Assembly: GCF_005116465.1 (NCBI RefSeq)
Contig: NZ_SWBM01000001.1
Location: 496,001-560,000, forward strand
From: Robertmurraya kyonggiensis
GTDB lineage: Bacteria > Bacillota > Bacilli > Bacillales > Cytobacillaceae
Reading direction: 5' to 3'
DNA length: 64,000 nt
How positions within the stretch are numbered: position 1 is the stretch's first letter; each line of letters begins with the position of its first letter. The translations under genes and the position numbers were made by a program. Below the pieces are notes generated by a model. That model was not told the DNA's origin and did not search any database. It saw only the letters and a program-made list of their open reading frames with translations. Positions 42,585-51,286 of the stretch are shown one piece after another.

Positions 42585-43463
42585 ATGTTGACGAAGGATA
42601 ATACGGTTGTTGGGTTTATCGGAACCGGTGTGATGGGGAAAAGCATGGCTACGAATCTCTTGAATGCTGGCTATCAGGTTGTGGTGTATTCACGAACAAG
42701 GGAAAAGGCTCAAAGTTTGTTGGGAAAAGGGGCTACATGGGCTGATTCACCAAAAGTTGTCGCAGAAGAGGCGAATGTGATCATTACGATCGTGGGATAT
42801 CCTACTGACGTAAGAGAGGTATATTTAGGAGAAAACGGGTTAGTTACAAATGGGAAAGAGAATACATATTTAATTGACATGACAACTTCTACTCCAAGTT
42901 TAGCAGAGGAAATTTATGAAGCTGCTAAAGCTATGGGAATGCATGCTCTTGATGCACCAGTATCAGGTGGAGATGTAGGGGCAAGAGAAGCAAAATTGTC
43001 CATTATGGTTGGTGGAGATAAAGAAGCTTATGAAGCCGTGTTACCGATTTTACAAACCTTAGGTACGAATATTGTTTATCAAGGAAAAGCTGGAGCTGGA
43101 CAGCATACGAAAATGGTTAATCAAATTGTCATTGCTTCAGGGATGATTGGTATAAGTGAAGCACTAGCATACGCTGTTAAATCAGGACTCGATCCAGAGA
43201 ATGTATTGCAAAGCATTTCGTCTGGGGCTGCAGGTAGCTGGTCACTATCAAATTTGGCTCCAAGAATGATTCAAGGGAATTTTGAGCCAGGCTTCTATAT
43301 TAAGCATTTTATTAAAGATATGACGATTGCTTTTGAAGAAGCAGAGAAAATGGGAATGGAAGCACCTGGCCTGTCCTTAGCTCTATCTTTATATAAGCAA
43401 TTAGCAGAGCAAGGCGAAGAAAATAGCGGAACACAGGCGTTATATAAATATTGGAAAGAGTAA
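42585..43463 (+). CDS. ykwC: 3-hydroxyisobutyrate dehydrogenase-family oxidoreductase YkwC
   Basis: 292 residues from the ATG at 42585, after GGAGGGGATTTATT; an upstream in-frame ATG at 42519 lacks such a site. The N-terminal Rossmann motif GFIGTGVMGKSMATNLL binds NAD(P). DAPVSGGDVGAREAKLSIMVGG is the substrate-binding signature, and the catalytic Lys is in GQHTKMVNQI. The C-terminal helical domain ends with SGTQALYKYW. It is close to B. subtilis YkwC throughout. The physiological beta-hydroxyacid is unknown. Confidence 0.9.
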   Translation: MLTKDNTVVGFIGTGVMGKSMATNLLNAGYQVVVYSRTREKAQSLLGKGATWADSPKVVAEEANVIITIVGYPTDVREVYLGENGLVTNGKENTYLIDMTTSTPSLAEEIYEAAKAMGMHALDAPVSGGDVGAREAKLSIMVGGDKEAYEAVLPILQTLGTNIVYQGKAGAGQHTKMVNQIVIASGMIGISEALAYAVKSGLDPENVLQSISSGAAGSWSLSNLAPRMIQGNFEPGFYIKHFIKDMTIAFEEAEKMGMEAPGLSLALSLYKQLAEQGEENSGTQALYKYWKE

Positions 43464-43537
43464 TAAAGGGATTAAAACGCATAGTTTCTCTTTTTAAATT
43501 CAAAATAGTAGTGATTTAAAAAGAGGAGGTGTGACGT

Positions 43538-43714
43538 GTGGCTAAACGTTCAAAGAAGCATGGTGCGAAGCAAAAGAACAAACAGGGATTTGATTCGGCA
43601 TCAATGAATCAAGAGTTTGCAGAAGAAGTGGGAAGTCATGACACGAATCAACTTCAAAAATCAAAGGCCAAAAAGGCAAAAGCAAGTAAGAACAACGGCA
43701 AATATAATGGTTAA
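43538..43714 (+). CDS. small gamma-SASP-like protein
   Basis: 58 residues from a GTG at 43538, 8 bases after AGGAGG. Basic and hydrophilic; the middle NQEFAEEVGSHDTNQLQKSK followed by AKKAKAS has the order of the gamma-type SASP repeat of the B. cereus group (TEFATE...VQ...AKKAQAS). Only one repeat is present instead of two. I infer a degraded or minor gamma-type spore protein. A terminator follows at 43733, so it is a single-gene unit. Confidence 0.65.
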   Translation: MAKRSKKHGAKQKNKQGFDSASMNQEFAEEVGSHDTNQLQKSKAKKAKASKNNGKYNG

Positions 43715-43732
43715 GAGAGTATAGTTAAATTG

Positions 43733-43767
43733 AGTACATCATTTCTTTCAGAGTGGTGTACTTTTTT
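43733..43767 (+). terminator. terminator after the SASP-like gene
   Basis: AGTACATCA and TGGTGTACT pair (one G-U) around a 12-base loop and run into T6. Confidence 0.88.
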
Positions 43768-43874
43768 GATTTTTATGGAGATTTTTAACAAAATTATAAT
43801 CAATATAAATTTATTTTAAATCGATAAATGTTATGTTAAAGTCAATATGACAATATATTAGCGAGGTGCTTTTT

Positions 43875-44357
43875 ATGAAACAAGGATCAACACTCTTTTT
43901 AAAAATGGCTCTTATTCTTATAGGAATTCCAATTCTTGCTTTATGCATATTTTTTGTACCTGCAATAGGAAATTTTGCAGCAGAATTGTATCCAGATAGT
44001 AGTTATATAAAATATCTCATATTCCTCGATCTTTACGTAGCAGTGATTCCTTTTTATTTTGCTCTTTTTCAGGCTTTCAAATTGTTAACGTATATTGACA
44101 AGAACAATGCATTCTCGGAAATATCGGTTAGAGCTTTAAAAATGATTAAATATTGCGGAATCGCCATTAGTTTCGTGATTGGAGTAGGAATGCCATTATA
44201 CTACCTGCTTGCAGAAAAAGATGATGCCCCTGGGATCATCTTAATCGGATTGGTCATTATTTTTGCTTCAATGGTGATTGCAGTCTTTGCTGCTGTTCTT
44301 CAAAAGCTGCTGAAAGATGCAATTGATATAAAATCAGAAAATGACCTAACGGTTTGA
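43875..44357 (+). CDS. DUF2975 membrane protein (YoaS-like)
   Basis: 160 residues from the ATG at 43875, preceded by GCGAGGTGC. Four hydrophobic helices. The N-terminal half ends with the loop FKLLTYIDKNNAFSEISVRAL, characteristic of DUF2975. Such proteins occur almost always with a small Cro/C1-type regulator, here 10 bases downstream; B. subtilis yoaS-yozG is the likely counterpart. Function is unknown; membrane control of the regulator is a reasonable guess. Confidence 0.82.
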   Translation: MKQGSTLFLKMALILIGIPILALCIFFVPAIGNFAAELYPDSSYIKYLIFLDLYVAVIPFYFALFQAFKLLTYIDKNNAFSEISVRALKMIKYCGIAISFVIGVGMPLYYLLAEKDDAPGIILIGLVIIFASMVIAVFAAVLQKLLKDAIDIKSENDLTV

Positions 44358-44367
44358 GGTGAATAAT

Positions 44368-44583
44368 ATGGCAATTATTATCAATGTTGATGTAATGTTG
44401 GCGAAAAGAAAAATGAGCGTGACAGAACTATCAGAGAGGGTTGGAATAACAATGGCTAACCTTTCTATATTAAAAAACGGAAAAGCAAAAGCGATTCGTT
44501 TATCCACTTTAGATGCCATTTGTAAGGCTTTGAATTGTCAACCTGGAGATATTTTGGAATACCGTAGTGATGAAGATTCTTAA
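44368..44583 (+). CDS. Cro/C1-type HTH regulator (YozG-like)
   Basis: 71 residues from the ATG at 44368, 6 bases after GAGGTG. Nearly the entire protein is a helix-turn-helix: VDVMLAKRKMSVTELSERVG, TMANLSILKNGKAKAIRLST, LDAICKALNCQPGDILEY. This compact form pairs with DUF2975 membrane proteins, as it does here in a two-gene operon closed by a terminator. Its targets may include its own operon. Confidence 0.88.
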   Translation: MAIIINVDVMLAKRKMSVTELSERVGITMANLSILKNGKAKAIRLSTLDAICKALNCQPGDILEYRSDEDS

Positions 44584-44595
44584 GAAAATTTCCAA

Positions 44596-44633
44596 AAAAA
44601 AGAGCGATTGTTCAAAGGGACAATCGCTTTTTA
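44596..44633. terminator. bidirectional terminator
   Basis: AGCGATTGT and ACAATCGCT form a perfect 9-bp stem with an 8-base loop between A- and T-tracts, separating the HTH gene from the convergent MORN-like gene. Confidence 0.92.
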
Positions 44634-44652
44634 CATTTTTTATGTGCTTTTA

Positions 44653-44934
44653 TTATTTTTTGTCTCGATTAGTGGTTTTGTATGTTTGGCCATTGCTATC
44701 ATACGTGACCCATTCACCGATCGGGTTACCCATATCAAAAAATCCTGACCGTTTAATTGTCCCATCAGCACGATACCATTCCCAGTAACCATTTGGTTGG
44801 TCATCAACCATTTTTCCCTTTGACCATATGGTTTTTCCGTTTGCATGGTACTTGTATGTGTAACCGTCAATCACTTCTTGCTTCTTATTTTTGATCTCTT
44901 TGGGTTGTGCTAAGTCACAATTTTCATTTTCCAT
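44653..44934 (-). CDS. MORN/YwqK-repeat protein
   Basis: 93 residues from the ATG at 44934, after GGAGGTATAATC. Three short repeats with the pattern YxxNGxxxxxGxxxxxxxxGxW are visible (YKYHANGKTIWSKGKM, NGYWEWYRADGTIKRSGFF, GEWVTYDSNGQTYK). These are the YwqK-type MORN repeats that form a beta-ladder. Some relatives are annotated as antitoxins; no toxin gene is adjacent, so that role is not supported here. Confidence 0.8.
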   Translation of the reverse strand: MENENCDLAQPKEIKNKKQEVIDGYTYKYHANGKTIWSKGKMVDDQPNGYWEWYRADGTIKRSGFFDMGNPIGEWVTYDSNGQTYKTTNRDKK

Positions 44935-45025
44935 GATTATACCTCCGATAAACATTTTATTCATTTTATCAAAAACAAAAAGGATAGATCACTGTCGATC
45001 TATCATTTTAGGAAGTACTAGCTTT

Positions 45026-46171
45026 TTACTGTTTAAAAAAGTTTTCCATCCGATTCATCGCTTCAGTGAGTGTTTCCATCGAATATGCAAAGGATAAGCG
45101 AATATAGCCTTCTCCTAGTGGTGAAAAGGCGCTTCCTGGTACGACAGCGACACCAGCTTTTTCAACAAGTGATAAGGCGAAGTCAAATGAATTTGGATAT
45201 TTTGCTGGGAGTTTGACGAAGAAATAGAAAGCTCCATCTGGTTTGACAATTTCGAGGCCCATTTCCGTCAGTCGGTTATAAACAAATTCACGTCTTAGGA
45301 CATACTCTTTTTTCATTTCCAAAGCATCATCTTTTCCGTGAGTTAATGCCTCTAGTGCTGCCGCTTGAGAAATAGAGGTTGCACAAGATACGTTATATTG
45401 ATGCACCTTCAGGATATGCTTTGCTAAATTTTCTGGGGCGAAAATAAATCCGATTCTCCAGCCAGTCATCGAATGAGACTTAGATAAACCATTGATGACT
45501 ATTGTTTGTTCTTTTAAAATGGTTCCGATTGAAAAATGTTCCTGGTCATAGACAAGTTCACTATATATTTCATCGGCCAGAACAAATATATCTTTTCCTT
45601 TTACCAATGCAGCAATCTCCATAATTTCCTTTTGTGTTAAGCTTGCGCCTGTAGGGTTTGAGGGGTACGGCAAAACAATGCAACGTGTTTTATCAGTTAT
45701 GTATTTTTCAATAATATTTGCTGTTAAGCGAAATTGATTCTTGGTTGTGTCTGCATAAATGGGCTTTGCTCCACATAATCGAATAATAGGCTCATAGCCT
45801 GGATATACAGGTCCTGGTAGGATAACTTCTGTGCCTTCTTCTAAAATGGTACGAAAGGCAATATCAATCGCTTCACTTGCTCCGACTGTAGTAATAACTT
45901 CTGTTTCTGGCTCGTAAGTCAGGTCATACTTTTCCTTTACAAATGTTGCGGCAGCCTGCCTAAGTTCGATCATCCCTGCATTATGCGTATAAGATGTAAA
46001 ATTATCATCAATCGCTCGTTTACCAGCCTCTTTTACATGAGCAGGTGTAGGAAAATCGGGCTGACCAATTGTAAGTGAAATCATATCCTTTGTTCCAGCT
46101 ACTAGATTGAAAAATTTACGTATCCCTGAAATCTCGATGTTTTTAACATTTTCATTGATTAAGTGCTCCAC
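45026..46171 (-). CDS. patA: N-acetyl-LL-diaminopimelate aminotransferase PatA
   Basis: 381 residues from a GTG at 46171, 8 bases after GGAGAG; a GTG 9 bases upstream touches that site. Class I PLP fold: SLTIGQPDFPTP, PYPSNPTGASLT, the PLP Lys in VINGLSKSHSMTGWRIGF, and the C-terminal Arg in YIRLSFAYS. The sequence follows B. subtilis PatA closely. It transaminates N-acetyl-2-amino-6-ketopimelate in the acetylase route to meso-diaminopimelate and lysine. DapH and DapL for the flanking steps are encoded at 59-61 kb. Confidence 0.9.
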   Translation of the reverse strand: MEHLINENVKNIEISGIRKFFNLVAGTKDMISLTIGQPDFPTPAHVKEAGKRAIDDNFTSYTHNAGMIELRQAAATFVKEKYDLTYEPETEVITTVGASEAIDIAFRTILEEGTEVILPGPVYPGYEPIIRLCGAKPIYADTTKNQFRLTANIIEKYITDKTRCIVLPYPSNPTGASLTQKEIMEIAALVKGKDIFVLADEIYSELVYDQEHFSIGTILKEQTIVINGLSKSHSMTGWRIGFIFAPENLAKHILKVHQYNVSCATSISQAAALEALTHGKDDALEMKKEYVLRREFVYNRLTEMGLEIVKPDGAFYFFVKLPAKYPNSFDFALSLVEKAGVAVVPGSAFSPLGEGYIRLSFAYSMETLTEAMNRMENFFKQ

Positions 46172-46273
46172 AAATTTCACTCTCCGATACTTTCTATCAT
46201 GATATCTATTTTAGCAGAGAGAAATTCTTTTGTAATCCTAGAGCAAAAAAATACCCAGTGGGGACTAGGGGGA

Positions 46274-46465
46274 TTAATATCCATAATCCCAATCAATTTC
46301 TTCTTCATGCCAAATGACAGGAGCTACAAATCCAAGGTCAGCATTCTTTTTATTCAACGTACATCCACAATGCTCCGCCAGAAGCTCTTCTAACACAGAT
46401 TGCTCGACATTCTCCATAATAGTGACAATTTGCTCATTTTGAAATAGAATCGCAGTTCCTTTCAT
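46274..46465 (-). CDS. uncharacterised 63-residue protein
   Basis: Start ATG at 46465, with GAAGGGG about 12 bases upstream, a longer spacing than usual. Acidic protein with a helical middle (VEQSVLEELLAEHCGCTLN) and a tail rich in Trp, Glu and Asp (VIWHEEEIDWDYGY). It holds a Cys-Gly-Cys. I know no family. It lies between patA and cheV on the patA strand. Confidence 0.5.
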   Translation of the reverse strand: MKGTAILFQNEQIVTIMENVEQSVLEELLAEHCGCTLNKKNADLGFVAPVIWHEEEIDWDYGY

Positions 46466-46690
46466 ATTGAATTTGCCCCTTCATTTTAGAATAAATTTGC
46501 TATTAACAATTGCATTGTAGTATCCGATAAAAAGAATGTCTACACTATAGTGAAAAAGTTCACATAATTTTAAAATTACGCTGCAATTAGTTACATTTTT
46601 TTACGAGTGGTTTAAAAATTTGAATAAGTACTTTTAACTATTCGTGGTATAGTAGCTATATACGTATTTGGAAGGAAGGACGAGCAAGAA

Positions 46691-47596
46691 ATGGAAGATA
46701 ATAGAGGTATTCTTTTAGAAAGTGGTACAAACGAATTAGAAATTGTTGAATTTACTATTGGAAAAAATAAATTTGGAATCAATGTTATTAAAGTAAAAGA
46801 AATTATTAATCCGGTTGCTATTACACAGATTCCTCATGCACACCCAAATGTAGAAGGAATTATCGAGCTTCGTGGTGAAGTTTTACCAGTAGTGGATGTG
46901 GCAGCTGCACTAGGATTTCCAAAGTCTACAAATCCAGAACAAGATAAATTCATTGTGGCTGAATTCAACAAACAAAAAGTTGTATTCCATGTTCATACAG
47001 TAACGCAAATACACCGTATCTCATGGGACCAGATCGAAAAACCGTCAGATATGTATCAAGGTGCGGATAGCCAAGTGATTGGTGTCATTAAGATGAACGG
47101 TGAAATGATTCTTTTATTAGATTTTGAAAAAATTGTGGTCGAAATCAATCCTGAATCAGGGATCAATGTTCAACAGGTAAAGAAATTAGGAGAAAGACAA
47201 CGTTCAAATAAGCGCTTAGTAGTGGCTGAAGATTCTCCATTGCTTAGAAAGCTTCTACATGACACTTTAGCAGAAGCTGGATTCAATCAAGTTGAATTCT
47301 TTGAAAATGGACGTGATGCGCTCGAGTATTTGGAGAGTGTAGTCAACTCTGGCCAAAAGGTTACAGATGTGATCCAACTACTAATTACTGATATTGAGAT
47401 GCCGCAAATGGACGGACATCATTTAACAAAACGAATTAAAGAAAACGATGATCTAGCAAAACTTCCGGTTATCATCTTCTCTTCTCTAATCACAGATGAC
47501 CTCAAGCATAAGGGACAAATGGTTGGAGCAGATGCACAAATCAGTAAGCCTGAGATTGCTGAACTAGTACTACACATCGATAAACACATACTATAA
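46691..47596 (+). CDS. cheV: chemotaxis coupling protein CheV
   Basis: 301 residues; ATG at 46691 after GGAAGGACGAGCAAGAA. Residues about 15-160 are a CheW-like domain (NKFGINVIKVKEIINP, IIELRGEVLPVVDV, GVIKMNGEMILLLDFE). Residues about 177-301 are a receiver (VVAEDSPLLRKLL, phospho-acceptor Asp in LLITDIEMPQMDG, Lys in AQISKPE). It links chemoreceptors to CheA, and phosphorylation aids adaptation. Same gene neighbours (patA upstream, ykyB downstream) as in B. subtilis. Confidence 0.96.
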   Translation: MEDNRGILLESGTNELEIVEFTIGKNKFGINVIKVKEIINPVAITQIPHAHPNVEGIIELRGEVLPVVDVAAALGFPKSTNPEQDKFIVAEFNKQKVVFHVHTVTQIHRISWDQIEKPSDMYQGADSQVIGVIKMNGEMILLLDFEKIVVEINPESGINVQQVKKLGERQRSNKRLVVAEDSPLLRKLLHDTLAEAGFNQVEFFENGRDALEYLESVVNSGQKVTDVIQLLITDIEMPQMDGHHLTKRIKENDDLAKLPVIIFSSLITDDLKHKGQMVGADAQISKPEIAELVLHIDKHIL

Positions 47597-47605
47597 AAAC
47601 ATTCT

Positions 47606-47646
47606 AGGACCTACAGATGAACATTAAGTATCTGTAGGTCCTTTTT
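47606..47646 (+). terminator. terminator after cheV
   Basis: AGGACCTACAGAT and ATCTGTAGGTCCT make a perfect 13-bp stem followed by a T-run. Confidence 0.95.
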
Positions 47647-47663
47647 GTTAAGGAGTTGATTGG

Positions 47664-48029
47664 ATGAGAAAATACATAATTCTTCCCTTTACTGTAATCA
47701 TCATCATCATTTTTTTAATCATCTTTACTATATACGGGCGCGCTATTTTCCAAGAAGGAAACCCACTCCCGATCGTAAAAGCCATTATCCAACTAGAAAC
47801 ATCAGACTCCGATTACATCCAATTTTCCAAAACGCCACCTAAATATATCTCAAAATCAAATATTGATAGAGAAACAATGCTCAAAAAATATATGGAAAAA
47901 GACAATTGGACATACATCGAACAACTTGGAGGCGGTTATATCTTCACAAAAGATAATGAGCAAGCAATTGTAGTAACAAAACAATTCTCAAGCAAATATT
48001 TCGTTTGGGAAGTACCTTCAGAAAACTGA
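47664..48029 (+). CDS. membrane-anchored uncharacterised protein
   Basis: 121 residues, ATG at 47664 with AAGGAGTTGATTGG upstream. One strong N-terminal membrane helix (residues 4-24, mostly Ile, Leu and Phe) is followed by an extracellular domain of about 95 residues ending in a beta-like YIFTKDNEQAIVVTKQFSSKYFVWEV. No lipobox. No family recognised. A stray reading frame that looks like the 3' end of another gene begins 14 bases after its stop. Confidence 0.7.
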   Translation: MRKYIILPFTVIIIIIFLIIFTIYGRAIFQEGNPLPIVKAIIQLETSDSDYIQFSKTPPKYISKSNIDRETMLKKYMEKDNWTYIEQLGGGYIFTKDNEQAIVVTKQFSSKYFVWEVPSEN

Positions 48030-48042
48030 TGAATCATATCAA

Positions 48043-48156
48043 ATGCCACGGCTTGATATAAGAGACTTTGTCGAAACCGTTCTAAATTGGACAGGCGTAA
48101 TAGAAGTATTAGATTATGAAGAATATGTTGAGGAATATAAAATCAGCAAGGTTTAA
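48043..48156 (+). pseudogene. possible remnant of a gene 3' end
   Basis: A 37-residue frame from ATG 48043 to TAA 48154-48156 reads MPRLDIRDFVETVLNWTG, then VIEVLDYEEYVEEYKISKV: amphipathic and protein-like, with a natural-looking acidic C-terminus but no ribosome binding site. A strong terminator follows 46 bases later. It may be the tail of a lost gene or an unrelated small peptide. Confidence 0.3.
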
Positions 48157-48201
48157 GAAAAATGTAGGAAATCAATAAGCATTCCAATACAAGTGAAAAA
48201 T

Positions 48202-48249
48202 AAAAAGACTATTGATAGAAAGGTATCTAAATATCAGTAGTCTTTTTAC
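48202..48249. terminator. bidirectional terminator before ykyB
   Basis: AAAAAGACTATTGATA and TATCAGTAGTCTTTTT pair over about 15 positions around a 14-base loop. Confidence 0.92.
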
Positions 48250-48256
48250 TTTTTAT

Positions 48257-48721
48257 TCAAAAATAATTCTCCCCGAGCTTCTTAAACACAGGCTTCTCAT
48301 ACTTTCTTTTTCTCGGTTGAGAAGGATTGACTTCTTTCATACCAGTATAAAAACAGAGCAATTTCTTTGCTTCACTCAAAGAAAGATGAGCTCTCGGATT
48401 CCGCACATTTTGGTCTAACTTTCCTAAATGGGGTAAATAATGAAAGTCGCTTTTAGAAGGAGGCAAGTGAAAAGAATATTTGCCACATTCAACTAAAACA
48501 TCAGACTGCTGCTGACTAAACTTCGGATTATTGGAAAAGTGAAGACCTACCTTTTTCGCTTTTCCTTCCTTTAATAATTTTTGTAAGGCATCATGCTTTA
48601 ACCTGTAAAGAAATTTTGGGTCAGGAGCAGTCTTGGCATGACGATTTACAATGAAGATAGCTTGAGAGAGGTTTTCAATCGTTGGATTCAAATGAGAGGA
48701 AGAATTCCGTTCTCGATTCAA
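48257..48721 (-). CDS. ykyB: YkyB-like protein
   Basis: 154 residues from a TTG at 48721 with AAAGGAGCTTACACA upstream. Recognisable YkyB stretches are IENLSQAIFIVNRHAKTA, FLYRLKHDALQKLL, KKVGLHFSNNPKFSQQQSDVLV and LSLSEAKKLLCFYTG. The protein is basic and soluble. It follows cheV, as in B. subtilis. Function unknown. Confidence 0.88.
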   Translation of the reverse strand: MNRERNSSSHLNPTIENLSQAIFIVNRHAKTAPDPKFLYRLKHDALQKLLKEGKAKKVGLHFSNNPKFSQQQSDVLVECGKYSFHLPPSKSDFHYLPHLGKLDQNVRNPRAHLSLSEAKKLLCFYTGMKEVNPSQPRKRKYEKPVFKKLGENYF

Positions 48722-48981
48722 TGTGTAAGCTCCTTTCGAATAATTTCATTATGCATTATTATACTCTTTTTTTTATGAAAATGGAAACTCTTCCGAATGA
48801 AATATTGGAATCTAGAAAATTCTGTGACTATTTTCACTCTTTTGCAACGTTTAATGAAATATTATGATAAAAAAGCGAATATGGCCATTCATTTTTTCAA
48901 AAAACCTTCGTTAATAAAATATAAAAAGGAGGAATTTCCATTTTAATGTTCGTTTTTTCCTATATAATTAATAATAGTAAA

Positions 48982-49011
48982 TTGATTCTAGTAAATAAGT
49001 AATGGTATAAT
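48982..49011 (+). promoter_or_regulatory. sigma-A promoter for the GGDEF-EAL gene
   Basis: TTGATT and TATAAT are 18 bases apart, with a TGG directly before the -10 that gives an extended -10. It lies about 107 bases before the chosen start. The remaining upstream DNA back to 48722 is very AT-rich and shows no gene. Confidence 0.65.
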
Positions 49012-49117
49012 AATAAGGACTTATTAGTTTATTCAGATAATAAATACATACAGACAGAGAAAAAAAGGGTTTTTGGCGCTGCAATTAAAACCTTTGCAAT
49101 GGAATGAGGTTGGAAGA

Positions 49118-51241
49118 ATGGATCCTCTCTTAGAGAGAATGGGGCAAATCGAACAAACAAGAAAAGTCAGCAAAACTGTAGAAAGAATCATCTATAATCT
49201 AATATTTAATTATGTTAAACATATGGTATATGTGATGAAAGTAGAAAAGGGTCCAAAGTTTCGCTACCTATTTGTTAACGAAATGGGCTTACTATACGCT
49301 GGTTTATCTGAGAATGCAATTGGTAAAACAATGGAAGAAGTTTTGCCGCTTGATCGTTATATGGAAATACTAAAAGGATATGAGGAAGTATTAAGTACTA
49401 GTGAGAGTGTTACATTCTCAGACCAACTTAAGTTTCCGAATGGACAAATGGGATTTGCAGAGTCTATCTTAACTCCTGTGAAGAATGAGAAAAACGAAAT
49501 TAAATATATTGTTGCAGTAACGCGAGATGTGACCGATTTAACGGTAGAACGAAATAGCCTAATTAATGCTGAGCAGAAATATCGTTCCATCGTAGATCAT
49601 AACTTAGATGGCGTTTTTACTGTTACCTTAGAAGGAAAAATACTAGAAGTTAATCCTGCTGGACAAAAGTTGTCAGGCTATACGAAAAAGCAAGTAAGTA
49701 AACGTTCATTTTATGACTTACTACCTGAGGAAGATATTCAAAAATTCAGGGAGCTATTTAATAAAACAACAACATCCGGAGTAGCACAAGAATCACTTGA
49801 TTGTCGTGTTATTCATTCAAAGGGGTACTTCTTAACGACACAAATTAAAATTGTTCCGATTGTAATCAACTCAGAAATTACTGGTGCATATGTGATGACA
49901 AGAGATATTTCTGAGCAAGCTGAAAATGCGGAAACGATCAAATATATGGCCTTTCATGACCATTTGACAGGATTATATAATCGAAGAGCGTTGTTAAATG
50001 ATTTAGAAGAAGCGATTAAGAAAAATAAAAAGAAGTCTGGTACATTTGCTTTGCTTTCAATTGACCTGGACCGTTTTAAGTATTTAAACGATACGCTAGG
50101 TCATCTTGCAGGTGATCGGATTTTAATTCAAGTAGCAGAACGTTTAAGTGAATATAGTAATAAAAATGTCAGAGTCTATCGCCTAGGTGGAGATGAGTAT
50201 AGTATTCTTTATGTTGGTGATAGAAGAGGGGCAACTTATCTTGCTCAGAAGATTCTAAATCTCTTTTCGAAATCCTTCTATTTGAACTATCAAGAATATT
50301 TTATTTCACCAAGCATCGGAATTAGCATGTTTCCGAATGATGGAAAAAATGCTGAAATGCTCATTAAAAATGCAGATGAAGCACTTTTTAGCGTGAAAGA
50401 AAGAGGAAAGGCTCATTTTCAATTTTATCGAACGGAAATGAACTCAGCTGTTTCCCATATTGTTGAATTAGAGACACATTTGCGGAAGGCATTGGCTAAG
50501 AAAGAGTTTATCTTGTATTATCAGCCACAAGTAGATTTAGCATCTGGTCAGGTGAATAGCTTTGAAGCATTATTACGTTGGAATAGTAAAGAGCTGGGGA
50601 TGATTTCTCCAAATGATTTTATTCCACTTGCTGAAGATACAGGTCTTATTGTTCCTATTGGTAATTGGGTCATTGACACAGCATGTAAGCAAATTAGTGA
50701 ATGGTCTTCATTAGGTGATAGAGGAATAAAAATCGCCATAAATATTTCACCAAAACAATTTTTACAGCCTAAATTAGTCGAAACGATCAAAGATTCGATT
50801 GAAAAATACAAAATTGAACCATCCTTGCTTGAAATTGAAATTACCGAGGGTGCGATGCAGGATACAGGTGAAACATCTCCAATTTTAAAAAGCTTAAAGG
50901 AACTAGGAGTAACTATCTCGATTGATGATTTTGGAACAGGCTATTCTTCCTTAAACTACATCAAGCAGTTTCCGATTGATGTATTAAAAATTGATCAATC
51001 GTTTGTACGAGATGTTATTAGCAATGAAAAAGATGCTGCGATTACGACTACAATTATTCACTTAGCCAATAGTCTTGGCTTAGAGGTGGTAGCTGAAGGA
51101 ATTGAAGAGAAGGAACAAGCCGAGTTTCTAATGAAAGCAAACTGTCACAAAGGACAAGGGTATCTATATTCTAGACCGATCAGTGCACAGGATGTGGAAT
51201 TCAATCTGTTTAAAAGCAATCATGAGATCGTTATAAATTAA
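49118..51241 (+). CDS. PAS-PAS-GGDEF-EAL cyclic-di-GMP enzyme
   Basis: 707 residues from the ATG at 49118 (GAGGTTGGAAGA upstream); a TTG at 49073 with AAAGGG would add 15. PAS domains at about 20-145 and 155-270, GGDEF at about 280-440 with the active loop RLGGDEYSI (Tyr for Phe), then EAL with EALLRWN, DDFGTGYSSLNYIKQFPID and AEGIEEKEQAEFL. The phosphodiesterase catalytic residues appear complete, so c-di-GMP hydrolysis is likely; synthesis is possible because GGDEY can be active. No RxxD inhibitory site precedes the loop. Soluble; the PAS domains presumably sense redox or a ligand. The architecture resembles B. subtilis YkoW (DgcW). Confidence 0.9.
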   Translation: MDPLLERMGQIEQTRKVSKTVERIIYNLIFNYVKHMVYVMKVEKGPKFRYLFVNEMGLLYAGLSENAIGKTMEEVLPLDRYMEILKGYEEVLSTSESVTFSDQLKFPNGQMGFAESILTPVKNEKNEIKYIVAVTRDVTDLTVERNSLINAEQKYRSIVDHNLDGVFTVTLEGKILEVNPAGQKLSGYTKKQVSKRSFYDLLPEEDIQKFRELFNKTTTSGVAQESLDCRVIHSKGYFLTTQIKIVPIVINSEITGAYVMTRDISEQAENAETIKYMAFHDHLTGLYNRRALLNDLEEAIKKNKKKSGTFALLSIDLDRFKYLNDTLGHLAGDRILIQVAERLSEYSNKNVRVYRLGGDEYSILYVGDRRGATYLAQKILNLFSKSFYLNYQEYFISPSIGISMFPNDGKNAEMLIKNADEALFSVKERGKAHFQFYRTEMNSAVSHIVELETHLRKALAKKEFILYYQPQVDLASGQVNSFEALLRWNSKELGMISPNDFIPLAEDTGLIVPIGNWVIDTACKQISEWSSLGDRGIKIAINISPKQFLQPKLVETIKDSIEKYKIEPSLLEIEITEGAMQDTGETSPILKSLKELGVTISIDDFGTGYSSLNYIKQFPIDVLKIDQSFVRDVISNEKDAAITTTIIHLANSLGLEVVAEGIEEKEQAEFLMKANCHKGQGYLYSRPISAQDVEFNLFKSNHEIVIN

Positions 51242-51244
51242 TGC

Positions 51245-51277
51245 AAAAAAATGGCTAAATTACTTAGCCATTTTTTT
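51245..51277. terminator. bidirectional terminator
   Basis: AAAAAATGGCTAA and TTAGCCATTTTTTT pair around a 5-base loop between the convergent GGDEF-EAL and ykuE genes. Confidence 0.93.
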
Positions 51278-51286
51278 GTTTGAACC

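Noticed and set aside
44653-44934. Toxin-antitoxin pair
   Set aside because: MORN/YwqK-type repeats are sometimes called antitoxins, but no toxin-like gene is adjacent.
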